The notes beneath the pieces are model-generated. The model had not been told where the DNA came from. It was given only the letters and a program-made list of their open reading frames with translations, and ran no database searches. The position numbers were made by a program, and so were the translations under genes. DNA of 20,265 nt from a virus, in IMG/VR virus record IMGVR_UViG_3300049440_000138, positions 1-20,265 of that record; one strand, written 5' to 3'. Shown here piece after piece: positions 8,068 to 13,328 of the stretch (its first letter is position 1; every line of letters starts with the position of its first letter).

Positions 8068-8549
8068 CAGTGGAACTCCACCGCGCCACCGTCAGCAGCG
8101 ATTTCAAAAGCGAGCTTCCATTCCCCATATCTATCGATGAACCAGGCGTCGTCCGTGGCCTTGGCTTGATCCTCGAACTGTGCGAAATCGGCTGCGAGCT
8201 TCTTCGCGACGATCGGACCGATCGTGCCCTCGTTGTCCGCGAAATTGATCAACTCGGAGAAAGGCCCCGCTGCCCCTCGCCAGCAGGCCGCGGCGTGTTT
8301 CATAGTGGTCTCGCCGTCGTGATCGCGCCATTCGGTGGCAGGATAGCCGGCGAGCTTCGCCAGATTTTCGCGCCAAGTGTTGTATCCCCCGTAGCTGCCG
8401 GCTCGGAAGTGGAAGTCCTGAGCACTGGAATAAAGCGCCGCCATGTCCACCCCTTCGGCCCTCGGCGCGAAGCAGGGGATGTTGGGCGACAACCGGAAGC
8501 CTTCATCGGAGGGCGCGAGTTGCCTGTGCGCGACGATGTCAAGGCCCAT
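8067..8549 (-). CDS. Conserved phage hypothetical protein, 160 aa
   Basis: The start at 8549 is set by TGATG overlap with the upstream membrane-protein gene; the longer frame above it is a shadow. The product begins MGLDIVAHRQL and has two recognisable phage-conserved blocks, FRAGSYGGYNTWRENLA (residues 48-64) and FSELINFADNEGTIGPIV (97-114). I know of no assigned function for proteins with these blocks. It is soluble and slightly acidic. It lies directly before the exonuclease, again with TGATG overlap, so it may take part in early DNA metabolism. Confidence 0.75.
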   Translation of the reverse strand: MGLDIVAHRQLAPSDEGFRLSPNIPCFAPRAEGVDMAALYSSAQDFHFRAGSYGGYNTWRENLAKLAGYPATEWRDHDGETTMKHAAACWRGAAGPFSELINFADNEGTIGPIVAKKLAADFAQFEDQAKATDDAWFIDRYGEWKLAFEIAADGGAVEFH

Positions 8550-8803
8550 CACATTTCCCGTTTCTTCAAAACGAAGTCGAAGCAGCCGCGCTTGAGCGAC
8601 TCGCGGACCTGATCGGCATGCATCCGGGCAGCTTTGATCCCTGCGAGGATCGATGCCTCGCGTTCGGCGAACCGCGGCTCCGCCGTCCAGTCCCCGGTGA
8701 GGAATCCAGCGGCCCAGGCCATAACTGCGATGAACACGGCCAACGGCATATGCAACTTTCTTCTCTCCACAACGATGTACTGCGCTGCGGTTGCAGGTTT
8801 CAT
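8549..8803 (-). CDS. Small single-pass membrane protein, 84 aa
   Basis: ATG at 8803 is chosen because AAAGGAG stands 6 bases before it; a longer frame starting at 8887 lacks such a site. Residues 18-38 (HMPLAVFIAVMAWAAGFLTGD) form one transmembrane helix with a basic N-terminal side (ERRK), predicting a cytoplasmic N-terminus. The rest is a charged helix in the periplasm (about 40-84). The function is unknown; the early position argues against a classical late spanin or holin, but a role at the host membrane is plausible. Confidence 0.7.
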   Translation of the reverse strand: MKPATAAQYIVVERRKLHMPLAVFIAVMAWAAGFLTGDWTAEPRFAEREASILAGIKAARMHADQVRESLKRGCFDFVLKKREM

Positions 8804-8820
8804 GGGAACTCCTTTCGTTG

Positions 8821-8883
8821 TCACCACGGCATTGCACTCCCAAGCAGAATTCCGATGAGGATGAGAATTTCGGCGCGCGTCAT
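8821..8883 (-). CDS. Very short hydrophobic peptide, 20 aa
   Basis: The ATG at 8883 overlaps the stop of the 26-residue peptide gene (ATGA, 8880-8883). The product starts MTRAEIL and is otherwise almost all hydrophobic, long enough for one membrane helix. Support is the overlap with the gene above, the hydrophobic composition and the lack of any other coding use of this stretch. It may be a true peptide or merely a coupling device that carries ribosomes to the next gene. Confidence 0.45.
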   Translation of the reverse strand: MTRAEILILIGILLGSAMPW

Positions 8884-8960
8884 TCATGCGCGAGCGAGCC
8901 GAAGATGTAGGCGACGACCAGGCCGACGAGGATCCAGGCGAGCAGGATGGCCGCGGTCAT
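8880..8960 (-). CDS. Very short membrane peptide, 26 aa
   Basis: The ATG at 8960 overlaps the stop of the 92-residue gene (ATGA, 8957-8960). The product is one hydrophobic helix (LLAWILVGLVVAYIFGSL) followed by AHE. Size, coupling and composition fit phage micro-peptides that sit in the inner membrane. No family can be named. Confidence 0.55.
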   Translation of the reverse strand: MTAAILLAWILVGLVVAYIFGSLAHE

Positions 8961-9235
8961 GCCGGCACCATGTCGCGCGCGGGCATGAATCCGATGAACT
9001 TTCCGCCGTCGTGTTTCAGCTCATCCCAGGCGCCCTCGGAGTCCTGGTAGATAACTCGGCGCCCGGGATAGTCGTGCCAGACCCTGCGGCAGACGCCGAC
9101 CGCGTCGTTTGTGACGCTGATCGATCCGAGGTCAAGGTCGCGGATCCAGACGACTTCGGGCGTAATCTTCACGTACTCGAAATCCGCGGTCAGATATTCG
9201 AGGTTGGCCGTCACCCGCTCGGAGCTGGCGCTCAT
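8957..9235 (-). CDS. Hypothetical phage protein, 92 aa
   Basis: ATG at 9235 overlaps the stop of the RMF-like gene (ATGA). The protein looks like a small beta-rich fold: EYVKITPEVVWIRDLDLGS, then a cysteine turn (GVCRRVWHDYPGRRVIYQD) and DELKHDGGKFIGFMPA at the end. The YPG-RVIY-D and F-GF block occurs in other small phage proteins, all of unknown role. Confidence 0.7.
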   Translation of the reverse strand: MSASSERVTANLEYLTADFEYVKITPEVVWIRDLDLGSISVTNDAVGVCRRVWHDYPGRRVIYQDSEGAWDELKHDGGKFIGFMPARDMVPA

Positions 9236-9438
9236 GTCCCGAGCTCCGTGCAGGCCTCCGCCGCGATATAGCCGCCGCGCTGGCGGCGCTGCGCGTCGCG
9301 CTCGGCGAGCTCCTCGGCTGTGGCCTGGCGCCAGGCCTGCTCCCACGCGAGGGCGTCAGCGGTGCCGTCCTTGAAGGGATTGAGCGAGGGCGCGATGAAA
9401 GCGCGGCCCGCTGCGCGCCCGAGGGTCGCCGCGTTCAT
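9232..9438 (-). CDS. RMF/CrpP-like small protein, 68 aa
   Basis: The product has GRAAGRAFIAPSLNPF (residues 7-22) and an AW-x3-AW pair (W32, W36), which is the G-x-A-x3-G-x5-NPF...W-x3-W pattern of small proteins related to ribosome modulation factor and plasmid/phage CrpP-like proteins. RMF dimerises ribosomes; the roles of phage relatives are not settled. The C-terminal half is a charged helix. It overlaps both neighbours by ATGA and is the second gene from the pL-like promoter, so it would be made very early. Family assignment is by pattern only. Confidence 0.6.
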   Translation of the reverse strand: MNAATLGRAAGRAFIAPSLNPFKDGTADALAWEQAWRQATAEELAERDAQRRQRGGYIAAEACTELGT

Positions 9439-9719
9439 TCCGGCTCCCCGGCGAGCTCGGCCGCGCGATCGAATAAGGCGTCGGAGTCTTCCAGCCTGGC
9501 GCGCAGATGGCGCTCAAGCTCTGCGTCGTCCGCGGCCGGGTGATCCTCGCGCAATCCGTCGAGGGTGAACGTCAAGAACCCGGAGCAGACGCGGCCGCCG
9601 GACATGACGCGCTCGACCAGGTCGTCGAGGGCGTCTTGGAGAAAGGGATCGGAGTCCCGAACGGCCCGCGCCTGGTCGGCGGCGTATTGGCGTTCGGCTG
9701 CGGTGTTGCCGTCGAGCAT
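9435..9719 (-). CDS. First gene of the left early operon, 94 aa hypothetical
   Basis: ATG at 9719 is chosen because GGGAGGG stands 5 bases upstream and because the start lies about 32 bases downstream of the predicted pL-like start point. The product is acidic and helical (ERQYAADQARAVRDSDPFLQDALDDLVERVM, then DDAELERHLRARLEDSDALFDRAAEL). I do not recognise a family. As the first left-arm gene it occupies the place of lambda N or of small host-takeover proteins, but it is not basic like N. Confidence 0.72.
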   Translation of the reverse strand: MLDGNTAAERQYAADQARAVRDSDPFLQDALDDLVERVMSGGRVCSGFLTFTLDGLREDHPAADDAELERHLRARLEDSDALFDRAAELAGEPE

Positions 9720-9756
9720 CGTTCCCTCCCGTCGCCTGGCTGTGAGGCTGTGGAGG

Positions 9757-9773
9757 AACACTAGCAAACGCTA
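9757..9773 (-). promoter_or_regulatory. Phage operator, left site 1
   Basis: The minus strand reads TAGC-GTTT-GCTAGTGTT. The dyad TAGC/GCTA with a 4-base spacer and the GTG extension recur at three other sites around the repressor and cro genes. It covers the -10 of the pL-like promoter, so bound repressor or Cro would block the left operon. Confidence 0.7.
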
Positions 9774-9786
9774 TTGAGAAAGTCAA
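9758..9786 (-). promoter_or_regulatory. pL-like early promoter of the left operon
   Basis: The minus strand has TTGACT (9786-9781), a 17-base spacer and TAGTGT (9763-9758). Spacing is ideal for sigma-70 and the same arrangement recurs at the pR-like promoter. Expected start near 9751, about 32 bases before the first gene. Confidence 0.65.
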
Positions 9787-9800
9787 GCAGTTGCTAGTGT
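9785..9800 (+). promoter_or_regulatory. Phage operator, left site 2
   Basis: The plus strand reads AAGC-AGTT-GCTAGTGT, opposite in direction to site 1, with centres about 3 helical turns apart. It touches the -35 of the pL-like promoter. Confidence 0.65.
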
Positions 9801-9821
9801 CACGTGGAACATGATGCCCGA

Positions 9822-9838
9822 GCCGGTCAAGATCCGGC
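9822..9838 (-). terminator. Weak hairpin behind the lipoprotein gene
   Basis: GCCGG/CCGGC pair over a 7-base loop between the lipoprotein stop and the pL-like promoter. There is no T tract, so it may only stabilise the 3' end of the repressor-lipoprotein message or be a weak or factor-dependent stop. Confidence 0.25.
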
Positions 9839-9848
9839 GGCGCTGCTA

Positions 9849-10253
9849 CTACTTGGTGCTGGGGAAGACGTCCCGGCAGGCTGCCGGGGTTTCCGTGATG
9901 CGGTGCAGCGTGAACTTAGTGCCGGAGATGTGCGCCAGGATCTCGGCCTCGCTTATCGAGTCGACGGTCAGCGGGCCGTCCTCTGTATAGATGAAGGCGC
10001 CGTCATACCGTATGTCGCCGGCGGACACGATTCCGCCGCCGATACCTCGCACGCACCCTATCCCGCGCCCGTCAGCTCTCATCAGGAGGGTGACAGTGCC
10101 GCCTTGCGGCGTGCCCGAATACATGCCTGCATAGGGGAACGGCCTAGGCGTTGCCGTGATTACACCGCTCGCATCCGGGGGAGTGAAAGTGCACCCGGGC
10201 GCGATGAGGGCCAGGACCAGGACTATGGGCGCGACTGCCCGCCGGCTAGTCAC
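9849..10253 (-). CDS. Lipoprotein co-encoded with the repressor
   Basis: The 134-residue product has a lipoprotein signal: basic MTSRR, hydrophobic core APIVLVLALIAPG, and C21 as the acylation site (IAPGC; the -3 residue is Ala rather than the usual Leu). The mature part is a small beta-rich domain (GTVTLLMRADGRGIGCV, GGIVSAGDIRYDGAFIY) with a further Cys pair candidate (C51 region and C127 region) that could form a disulfide in the periplasm. It starts with GTG overlapping the repressor stop (GTGA), so it would be made in the lysogen. Surface lipoproteins in this place often alter the host envelope or block superinfection; here that is inference. Confidence 0.75.
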   Translation of the reverse strand: MTSRRAVAPIVLVLALIAPGCTFTPPDASGVITATPRPFPYAGMYSGTPQGGTVTLLMRADGRGIGCVRGIGGGIVSAGDIRYDGAFIYTEDGPLTVDSISEAEILAHISGTKFTLHRITETPAACRDVFPSTK

Positions 10254-10765
10254 TCGAGGAAATCGTCCATCGCGGTCCCGGGCTCTCGGCCCGGGGTTCT
10301 AGGGCGCTTCTTGTGCTCCTGCTTCAAGGGGACATGGCCGAATGAGCTCTCGATCTGAGCATCGCTCACCCCACGCAGTGGCTTCTGACCGAGTTCCTTT
10401 CGGGTGATCTGGTTGGCCTGGAATAAGGCATGCATATCGTTGATCAGCTCTCGCTGCTGATGCGAGAACAGCCCGGAAAATAGATGGACCAGGATCTCGG
10501 CTTTGCCTGAAAGTTCATAGCCTGCTCGAGGCTGCTCTGCGATATCCGGGCCAGCATCCAGGGCGCCCCTCGGTAGCTCGAGCTTGCCCTCGACGTGTCG
10601 CGCGATGCGCTCACCCATGTTGCGCTTCGCGTTCAGCAGCTGCCAAAGGTAGGCATCGCTCCGCTCGAGCACGCGGCTCATATCAGCGATCCGGCCCCTG
10701 AATCTGTTTTCCAGGAGCTGCTTCAAGTTCGCCCGGCGGGTGTCGCCGGGCTCATTCGGTGCCAT
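10250..10765 (-). CDS. C1-type repressor, helix-turn-helix, no protease domain
   Basis: ATG at 10765 (MAPNEPGD) is preferred over an upstream ATG at 10831 because the latter would lie inside the operator at 10826-10842. The 171-residue product has an N-terminal XRE-like helix-turn-helix (about residues 12-60: NLKQLLENRF, ADMSRVLERSDAYLWQLLNAKRNMGERIARHVE). The C-terminal half (about 85-171) is helical and basic and lacks the Ser-Lys S24/LexA protease domain. Induction therefore probably does not rest on RecA-stimulated self-cleavage but on an antirepressor or another partner. It is divergent from the Cro-like gene with shared operators between them. Confidence 0.8.
   Translation of the reverse strand: MAPNEPGDTRRANLKQLLENRFRGRIADMSRVLERSDAYLWQLLNAKRNMGERIARHVEGKLELPRGALDAGPDIAEQPRAGYELSGKAEILVHLFSGLFSHQQRELINDMHALFQANQITRKELGQKPLRGVSDAQIESSFGHVPLKQEHKKRPRTPGREPGTAMDDFLE
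10277..10295 (-). other. GC-rich hairpin near the end of the repressor gene
   Basis: CCCGGGC/GCCCGGG form a perfect 7-base stem over a 5-base loop, ending about 24 bases before the GTG of the lipoprotein gene. It could reduce or pace translation into that gene or cause partial transcription stop. It is also simply coding sequence, so its role is unproven. Confidence 0.35.
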
Positions 10766-10781
10766 ATCGGTCAGCGTACGC

Positions 10782-10797
10782 GCGCAATTGCTAGCCT
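10782..10797 (+). promoter_or_regulatory. Phage operator, right site 1
   Basis: The plus strand reads GCGC-AATT-GCTAGCCT: the GC-NNTT-GCTAG core is kept but the GTG extension is lost, so it is the most degenerate copy. It lies 17-32 bases before the repressor ATG, where it could control the repressor's own promoter. Confidence 0.5.
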
Positions 10798-10812
10798 GAA
10801 ACGAGCAAAAGC

Positions 10813-10841
10813 TTGCCTTTTCGTAAAGCATTTGCTAGTGT
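10813..10841 (+). promoter_or_regulatory. pR-like early promoter of the right operon
   Basis: TTGCCT (10813-10818), a 17-base spacer and TAGTGT (10836-10841). The same -10 and spacing occur in the pL-like promoter. The expected start, 6-8 bases after the -10, falls at or next to the ATG of the Cro-like gene. Confidence 0.6.
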
Positions 10842-10842
10842 T
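10826..10842 (+). promoter_or_regulatory. Phage operator, right site 2
   Basis: The plus strand reads AAGC-ATTT-GCTAGTGTT and shares the 12-mer TTTGCTAGTGTT exactly with left site 1. It covers the -10 of the pR-like promoter. It lies 44 bases, about four helical turns, from right site 1. Confidence 0.7.
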
Positions 10843-10848
10843 CGGCCG

Positions 10849-11079
10849 ATGAAGCTCTGCGACTACCTGAAGGATCTATCCATCGAGGAGCGCGCGGACT
10901 TCGCGAAGCGCTGTGACACCTCTCCCGACTATCTCTGGCAAATCGGCGACGGCAGACGCAAGCCCAAGGCCGCGCTTTGCATCGACATCGAGCGCGAAAG
11001 CGACGGCAAGGTGTCCTGCGAGGAGCTGCTCCCCGAGGCCGACTGGGCCTATATTCGCCGGCGAAAGGTCGTCGCGTGA
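10849..11079 (+). CDS. Cro/YdaS-like DNA-binding protein
   Basis: The 76-residue product has the pattern of Cro/YdaS-type helix-turn-helix proteins: LCDYLKDLSIEERADFAKRCDTSPDYLWQIGDGRRKP, in which residues about 12-45 form the helix-turn-helix, followed by AALCIDIERESDGKVSCEELLPE. ATG at 10849 fits the domain start; the in-frame upstream ATG would be inside the promoter. No Shine-Dalgarno stands before it and the predicted transcript starts at about the ATG. It is the first rightward gene and would oppose the divergent repressor at the same operators. Confidence 0.8.
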   Translation: MKLCDYLKDLSIEERADFAKRCDTSPDYLWQIGDGRRKPKAALCIDIERESDGKVSCEELLPEADWAYIRRRKVVA

Positions 11080-11101
11080 TTGTTGTTCCGCGGGCGATCG
11101 C

Positions 11102-11344
11102 ATGAGCCTCCGTGGGAAAGACTTCCGCTGCGAGATCGACGGAGAACTGCACGACAAGCTGCGTGCGATGGCCGGATTGAAGGGCGTCGAGGTCTCGACC
11201 TTGGGCGCCGAATTCCTCGAAAAAATGATCGTCGCTGAATTCCATGTCGCAAGCGTATTTGCCGAGCGCGTGGTGCGCAGCGGAATCGTGCGGAAAGATG
11301 CGGCACGGCAACAGCCCGATCTCTTCAAGGGGGAGAAAAAATGA
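11102..11344 (+). CDS. Small ribbon-helix-helix-like protein (putative), 80 aa
   Basis: The start MSLRGKDFRCEIDGELHDKL followed by RAMAGLKGVEVSTLGAEFLEKMIV reads like a short beta strand and two helices, as in Arc-like ribbon-helix-helix DNA-binding proteins. The C-terminal tail is basic and ends QQPDLFKGEKK. No good ribosome site is seen in the 22 bases after cro, so reinitiation is likely. The next gene overlaps by ATGA. A regulatory role is likely but not shown. Confidence 0.6.
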   Translation: MSLRGKDFRCEIDGELHDKLRAMAGLKGVEVSTLGAEFLEKMIVAEFHVASVFAERVVRSGIVRKDAARQQPDLFKGEKK

Positions 11345-11568
11345 AAGCCAATCCGAAGCTCTTCACTGTGAGCGCGCGGGACGAAGAGGCCGCGCTCGCC
11401 GCGCGCCTGGTGCGCGCACAGACGCAGAAGCAGGTCGAGAAGTTCCTCGAAGCTGAGGCGATCGCAAAGGTGCGCGCGGATCTGAAGGTCGAGTCAGCGA
11501 CGCCGGACGAGATCCACGAGCTCGCGGTCGCCGGCGTGAAGATCGAAGAGATCCCGGAGGCAGCATGA
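11341..11568 (+). CDS. Hypothetical phage protein, 75 aa
   Basis: A small, charged, wholly helical protein (RDEEAALAARLVRAQTQKQVEKFLEAEAI) with a C-terminal part EIHELAVAGVKIEEIPE. ATG and stop overlap the neighbours (ATGA both sides), and GGGGGAG precedes the start. I recognise no family. Confidence 0.65.
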   Translation: MKANPKLFTVSARDEEAALAARLVRAQTQKQVEKFLEAEAIAKVRADLKVESATPDEIHELAVAGVKIEEIPEAA

Positions 11569-11780
11569 TCGCGTGGCTCGCCGGGAATGCCGGGTATCTG
11601 CTGATCGTGATTTTCGTCGTCGTGATCCTCGTCCTCTGCATCATGGCACTCGCGCGCGAGCTCGACACGACGCGACCGCTCACCGACGAAGAAAAGCAGC
11701 GCCTCAAGTATTGGTTCGAGGGCAGTCGCACCCATGCTCGATCGCAGATCTCCGATCGCGCGTACGACGACATTCACTGA
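11565..11780 (+). CDS. Small membrane protein, 71 aa
   Basis: Residues about 9-30 (AGYLLIVIFVVVILVLCIMALA) form one strong transmembrane helix at the N-terminus, followed by a charged cytoplasmic or periplasmic tail (DEEKQRLKYWFEGSRTHARS). The ATG overlaps the stop before it (ATGA). Function unknown; one of several early membrane peptides in this phage. Confidence 0.65.
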   Translation: MIAWLAGNAGYLLIVIFVVVILVLCIMALARELDTTRPLTDEEKQRLKYWFEGSRTHARSQISDRAYDDIH

Positions 11781-11795
11781 GCGGGGAGGGCTGCC

Positions 11796-12398
11796 GTGAG
11801 CGCAACCAAGCCTGTTCTCCAGGCGTTAGCCGTGGTGTGCGAGCTCACGGGCACGCATCTTTCCGAACCAGCCACTCGGGTGATGGCCCGCGATCTCGCT
11901 GCGTATCCAGAGGCTCAGGTGCTTGGGGCCTTGGACCGCTGTCGCAAGGAGCTTCGCGGGCGCTTAACGCTCGCCGATGTGCTGAGTCGTCTGGATGATG
12001 GTCGACCTGGCCCGGAAGAAGCGTGGGCGATCGTGGCGCCCGCTCTTGCCGACGAGCGGATCACAATAGTCTGGACCGAGGAAATGGCGCTCGCCTCCGG
12101 ACCCGCGAGCGCGATCATCGGGGATCCGGTGGCCGCCCGCATGGCATTCCTCGAGGGCTACCGGCGCATGGTCCAGCACGCCCGAGATGCTCGCGAGCCG
12201 GTCAAGTGGTCGCCGTGTCTCGGATGGGATGTCGGCGGGCGAGCCGGGCCGCTGCTCGATGCCGCGCGCAAAGGCCGGTTGTCAGGCGCGCATGTGGCCG
12301 GACTCTTGCCCCATCGTGAGGATGCGGCGCCAGAAGTCGCGGCGCTGCTGAAACCACATTCCAAGCTGCCAGCCAGCGTGAAGCAGGAGGCGGCTTGA
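11796..12398 (+). CDS. Phage protein beside the replication gene (putative helicase-loading role)
   Basis: GTG at 11796 follows GGGGAGGG by 6 bases. The 200-residue product has an N-terminal helical part (VCELTGTHLSEPATRVMARDLAAYPEAQVLGALDRCRKELRGRLTLADVLSRL, residues 14-66), a PEEAWAIVAPAL stretch, and a conserved RMAFLEGYRRMVQHARD followed by PVKWSPCLGWD. These blocks recur in phage proteins encoded directly before DUF1376 replication genes. Position suggests replication, perhaps a helicase partner, but there is no P-loop, so it is not an AAA+ loader of the DnaC type. Its stop overlaps the next start by TTGA. Confidence 0.6.
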   Translation: MSATKPVLQALAVVCELTGTHLSEPATRVMARDLAAYPEAQVLGALDRCRKELRGRLTLADVLSRLDDGRPGPEEAWAIVAPALADERITIVWTEEMALASGPASAIIGDPVAARMAFLEGYRRMVQHARDAREPVKWSPCLGWDVGGRAGPLLDAARKGRLSGAHVAGLLPHREDAAPEVAALLKPHSKLPASVKQEAA

Positions 12399-13279
12399 AC
12401 TATTACCGCCGGTACGTCGGGGATTTCCAGCGGGACACCGGGCACTTATCCCTGACGCATGTAGGGGCCTATGACAGGCTGCTTGATCACTACTATGCGA
12501 CCGAGGGTGCGCTACCGGATGAGATCGACGTGCTGTGCCGTATCTGTAGGGCGGTGTCTGACCAAGAACGGGCTGCAGTGCGTGAGATCGTGGACCACTT
12601 CTTCCCTGTCTGGAAGGACAAGAAACGTCACAATAACCGCGCGGATCATGAGCTTGCTGTTTCGAGGCAGGCGCGGGAGAACGGGAAAGAGGGTGGGCGC
12701 CCTAGAAAAACCGGAGACCCAACCGGAGCACAAACCGGAATAGAAACCGGAAGTATAACCGGCGACATAACCGGAAAGGGGGCCGGATCGGGACAACCAC
12801 CAACCACCAACCACCAACCACCAGCCTCCAGCCTCCAGCCTCCAGCCTCCAGCCTCCAGGAAGGTCAACCCCCTGCGTCCGGGGCTTCGCCCGCGGCCGC
12901 CCGCAGTTCCAGAAAGTCGAACGGCAAGGACCACAACCCCAAGACCGCGGCCACCTGGGACGCATATCGGACAGCCTACGCGTCGCGCTACGGAACCCCG
13001 CCGGTCAGGAACGCGACTGTGAACGCGCAGCTCGCGGGCTTCGTGAAGCGCATCGGGGCTGAAGAATCACCGGGTGTGGCAGCGTTCTATGTCGGACACA
13101 GCCGTGGCCTCTACGTCTCGGCCAAGCACGCGGTGAATCTTTTGCTCAGGGATGCAGAAGGCCTGCGCACCGAATGGGCGACAGGATCCAAGGTCACCGA
13201 CACCCAGGCCAGGCAGTCGGACCAGACCGCGACCACAGGCGCTGTTTTTCAGAAGTTGATCGCAGAAGCAGACGGATAA
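12395..13279 (+). CDS. DUF1376-family replication protein with internal repeats
   Basis: The start is TTG at 12395, overlapping the upstream stop (TTGA) behind AGGAGG. Residues 1-80 are a DUF1376 domain (NYYRRYVGDFQRDTGHLSLTHVGAYDRLLDHYYATEGALP, then DHFFPVWKDKKRHNNRADHE), found in phage replication-initiator-like proteins. A low-complexity linker (about 95-185) is made of T-G-x-x repeats and then PPASSLQ repeats, both caused by DNA repeats beneath. The C-terminal domain (about 195-294, TWDAYRTAYASRYGTPPVRNATVNAQLAGFV) is a helical unit usual for these proteins. The layout of DNA-binding domain, repeat-bearing linker and C-terminal domain mirrors lambda O, whose gene holds the origin. Confidence 0.75.
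   Translation: MNYYRRYVGDFQRDTGHLSLTHVGAYDRLLDHYYATEGALPDEIDVLCRICRAVSDQERAAVREIVDHFFPVWKDKKRHNNRADHELAVSRQARENGKEGGRPRKTGDPTGAQTGIETGSITGDITGKGAGSGQPPTTNHQPPASSLQPPASSLQEGQPPASGASPAAARSSRKSNGKDHNPKTAATWDAYRTAYASRYGTPPVRNATVNAQLAGFVKRIGAEESPGVAAFYVGHSRGLYVSAKHAVNLLLRDAEGLRTEWATGSKVTDTQARQSDQTATTGAVFQKLIAEADG
12709..12792 (+). repeat. Iteron-like array, 12-bp period: candidate replication origin
   Basis: CCGG begins at 12711, 12723, 12735, 12747, 12759, 12771 and 12783, exactly 12 bases apart. The first six units begin with perfect AACCGG; the seventh is GGCCGG. Four of the six perfect copies continue AACCGGA with different following bases. The stretch is richer in A than its surroundings. 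It encodes the T-G-x-x linker of the DUF1376 protein. Confidence 0.6.
12794..12859 (+). repeat. Two adjoining heptamer repeat tracts
   Basis: Four perfect CAACCAC units (12794-12821) and, after the triplet CAG, five perfect CCTCCAG units (12825-12859). Unit length 7 is not a multiple of 3, so three units encode seven residues (PPASSLQ) and any change of one or two units would shift the frame of the replication gene. Confidence 0.9.
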
Positions 13280-13293
13280 ATCGCTTTCCCACC

Positions 13294-13308
13294 GCGGCGA
13301 TGCGCCGC
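13294..13308 (+). other. Small GC-rich hairpin after the replication gene
   Basis: GCGGCG/CGCCGC pair over a 3-base loop, 15 bases behind the stop of the DUF1376 gene. No T tract follows, so it may be an RNA-stability element or a weak stop rather than a full terminator. Confidence 0.3.
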
Positions 13309-13328
13309 ACAACCGAAGGAGTGAACCG

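Noticed and set aside
8549-8887. Longer start (8887) for the 84-residue membrane protein
   Set aside because: The inner ATG at 8803 has a strong Shine-Dalgarno and the extension would run over the two coupled micro-peptide genes.
9804-10358. Plus-strand frame of 184 residues over the lipoprotein gene
   Set aside because: The minus-strand gene has a signal peptide and lipobox and couples to the repressor; the plus frame has no ribosome site and would run against the repressor operon.
10250-10831. Upstream start (10831) for the repressor
   Set aside because: It would lie within the operator and pR -10 region and adds residues unlike a helix-turn-helix domain.
12709-12859. Possible CRISPR array
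   Set aside because: The repeats are far too short (7 and 12 bases) and lack spacers of constant length; they lie in a coding frame.
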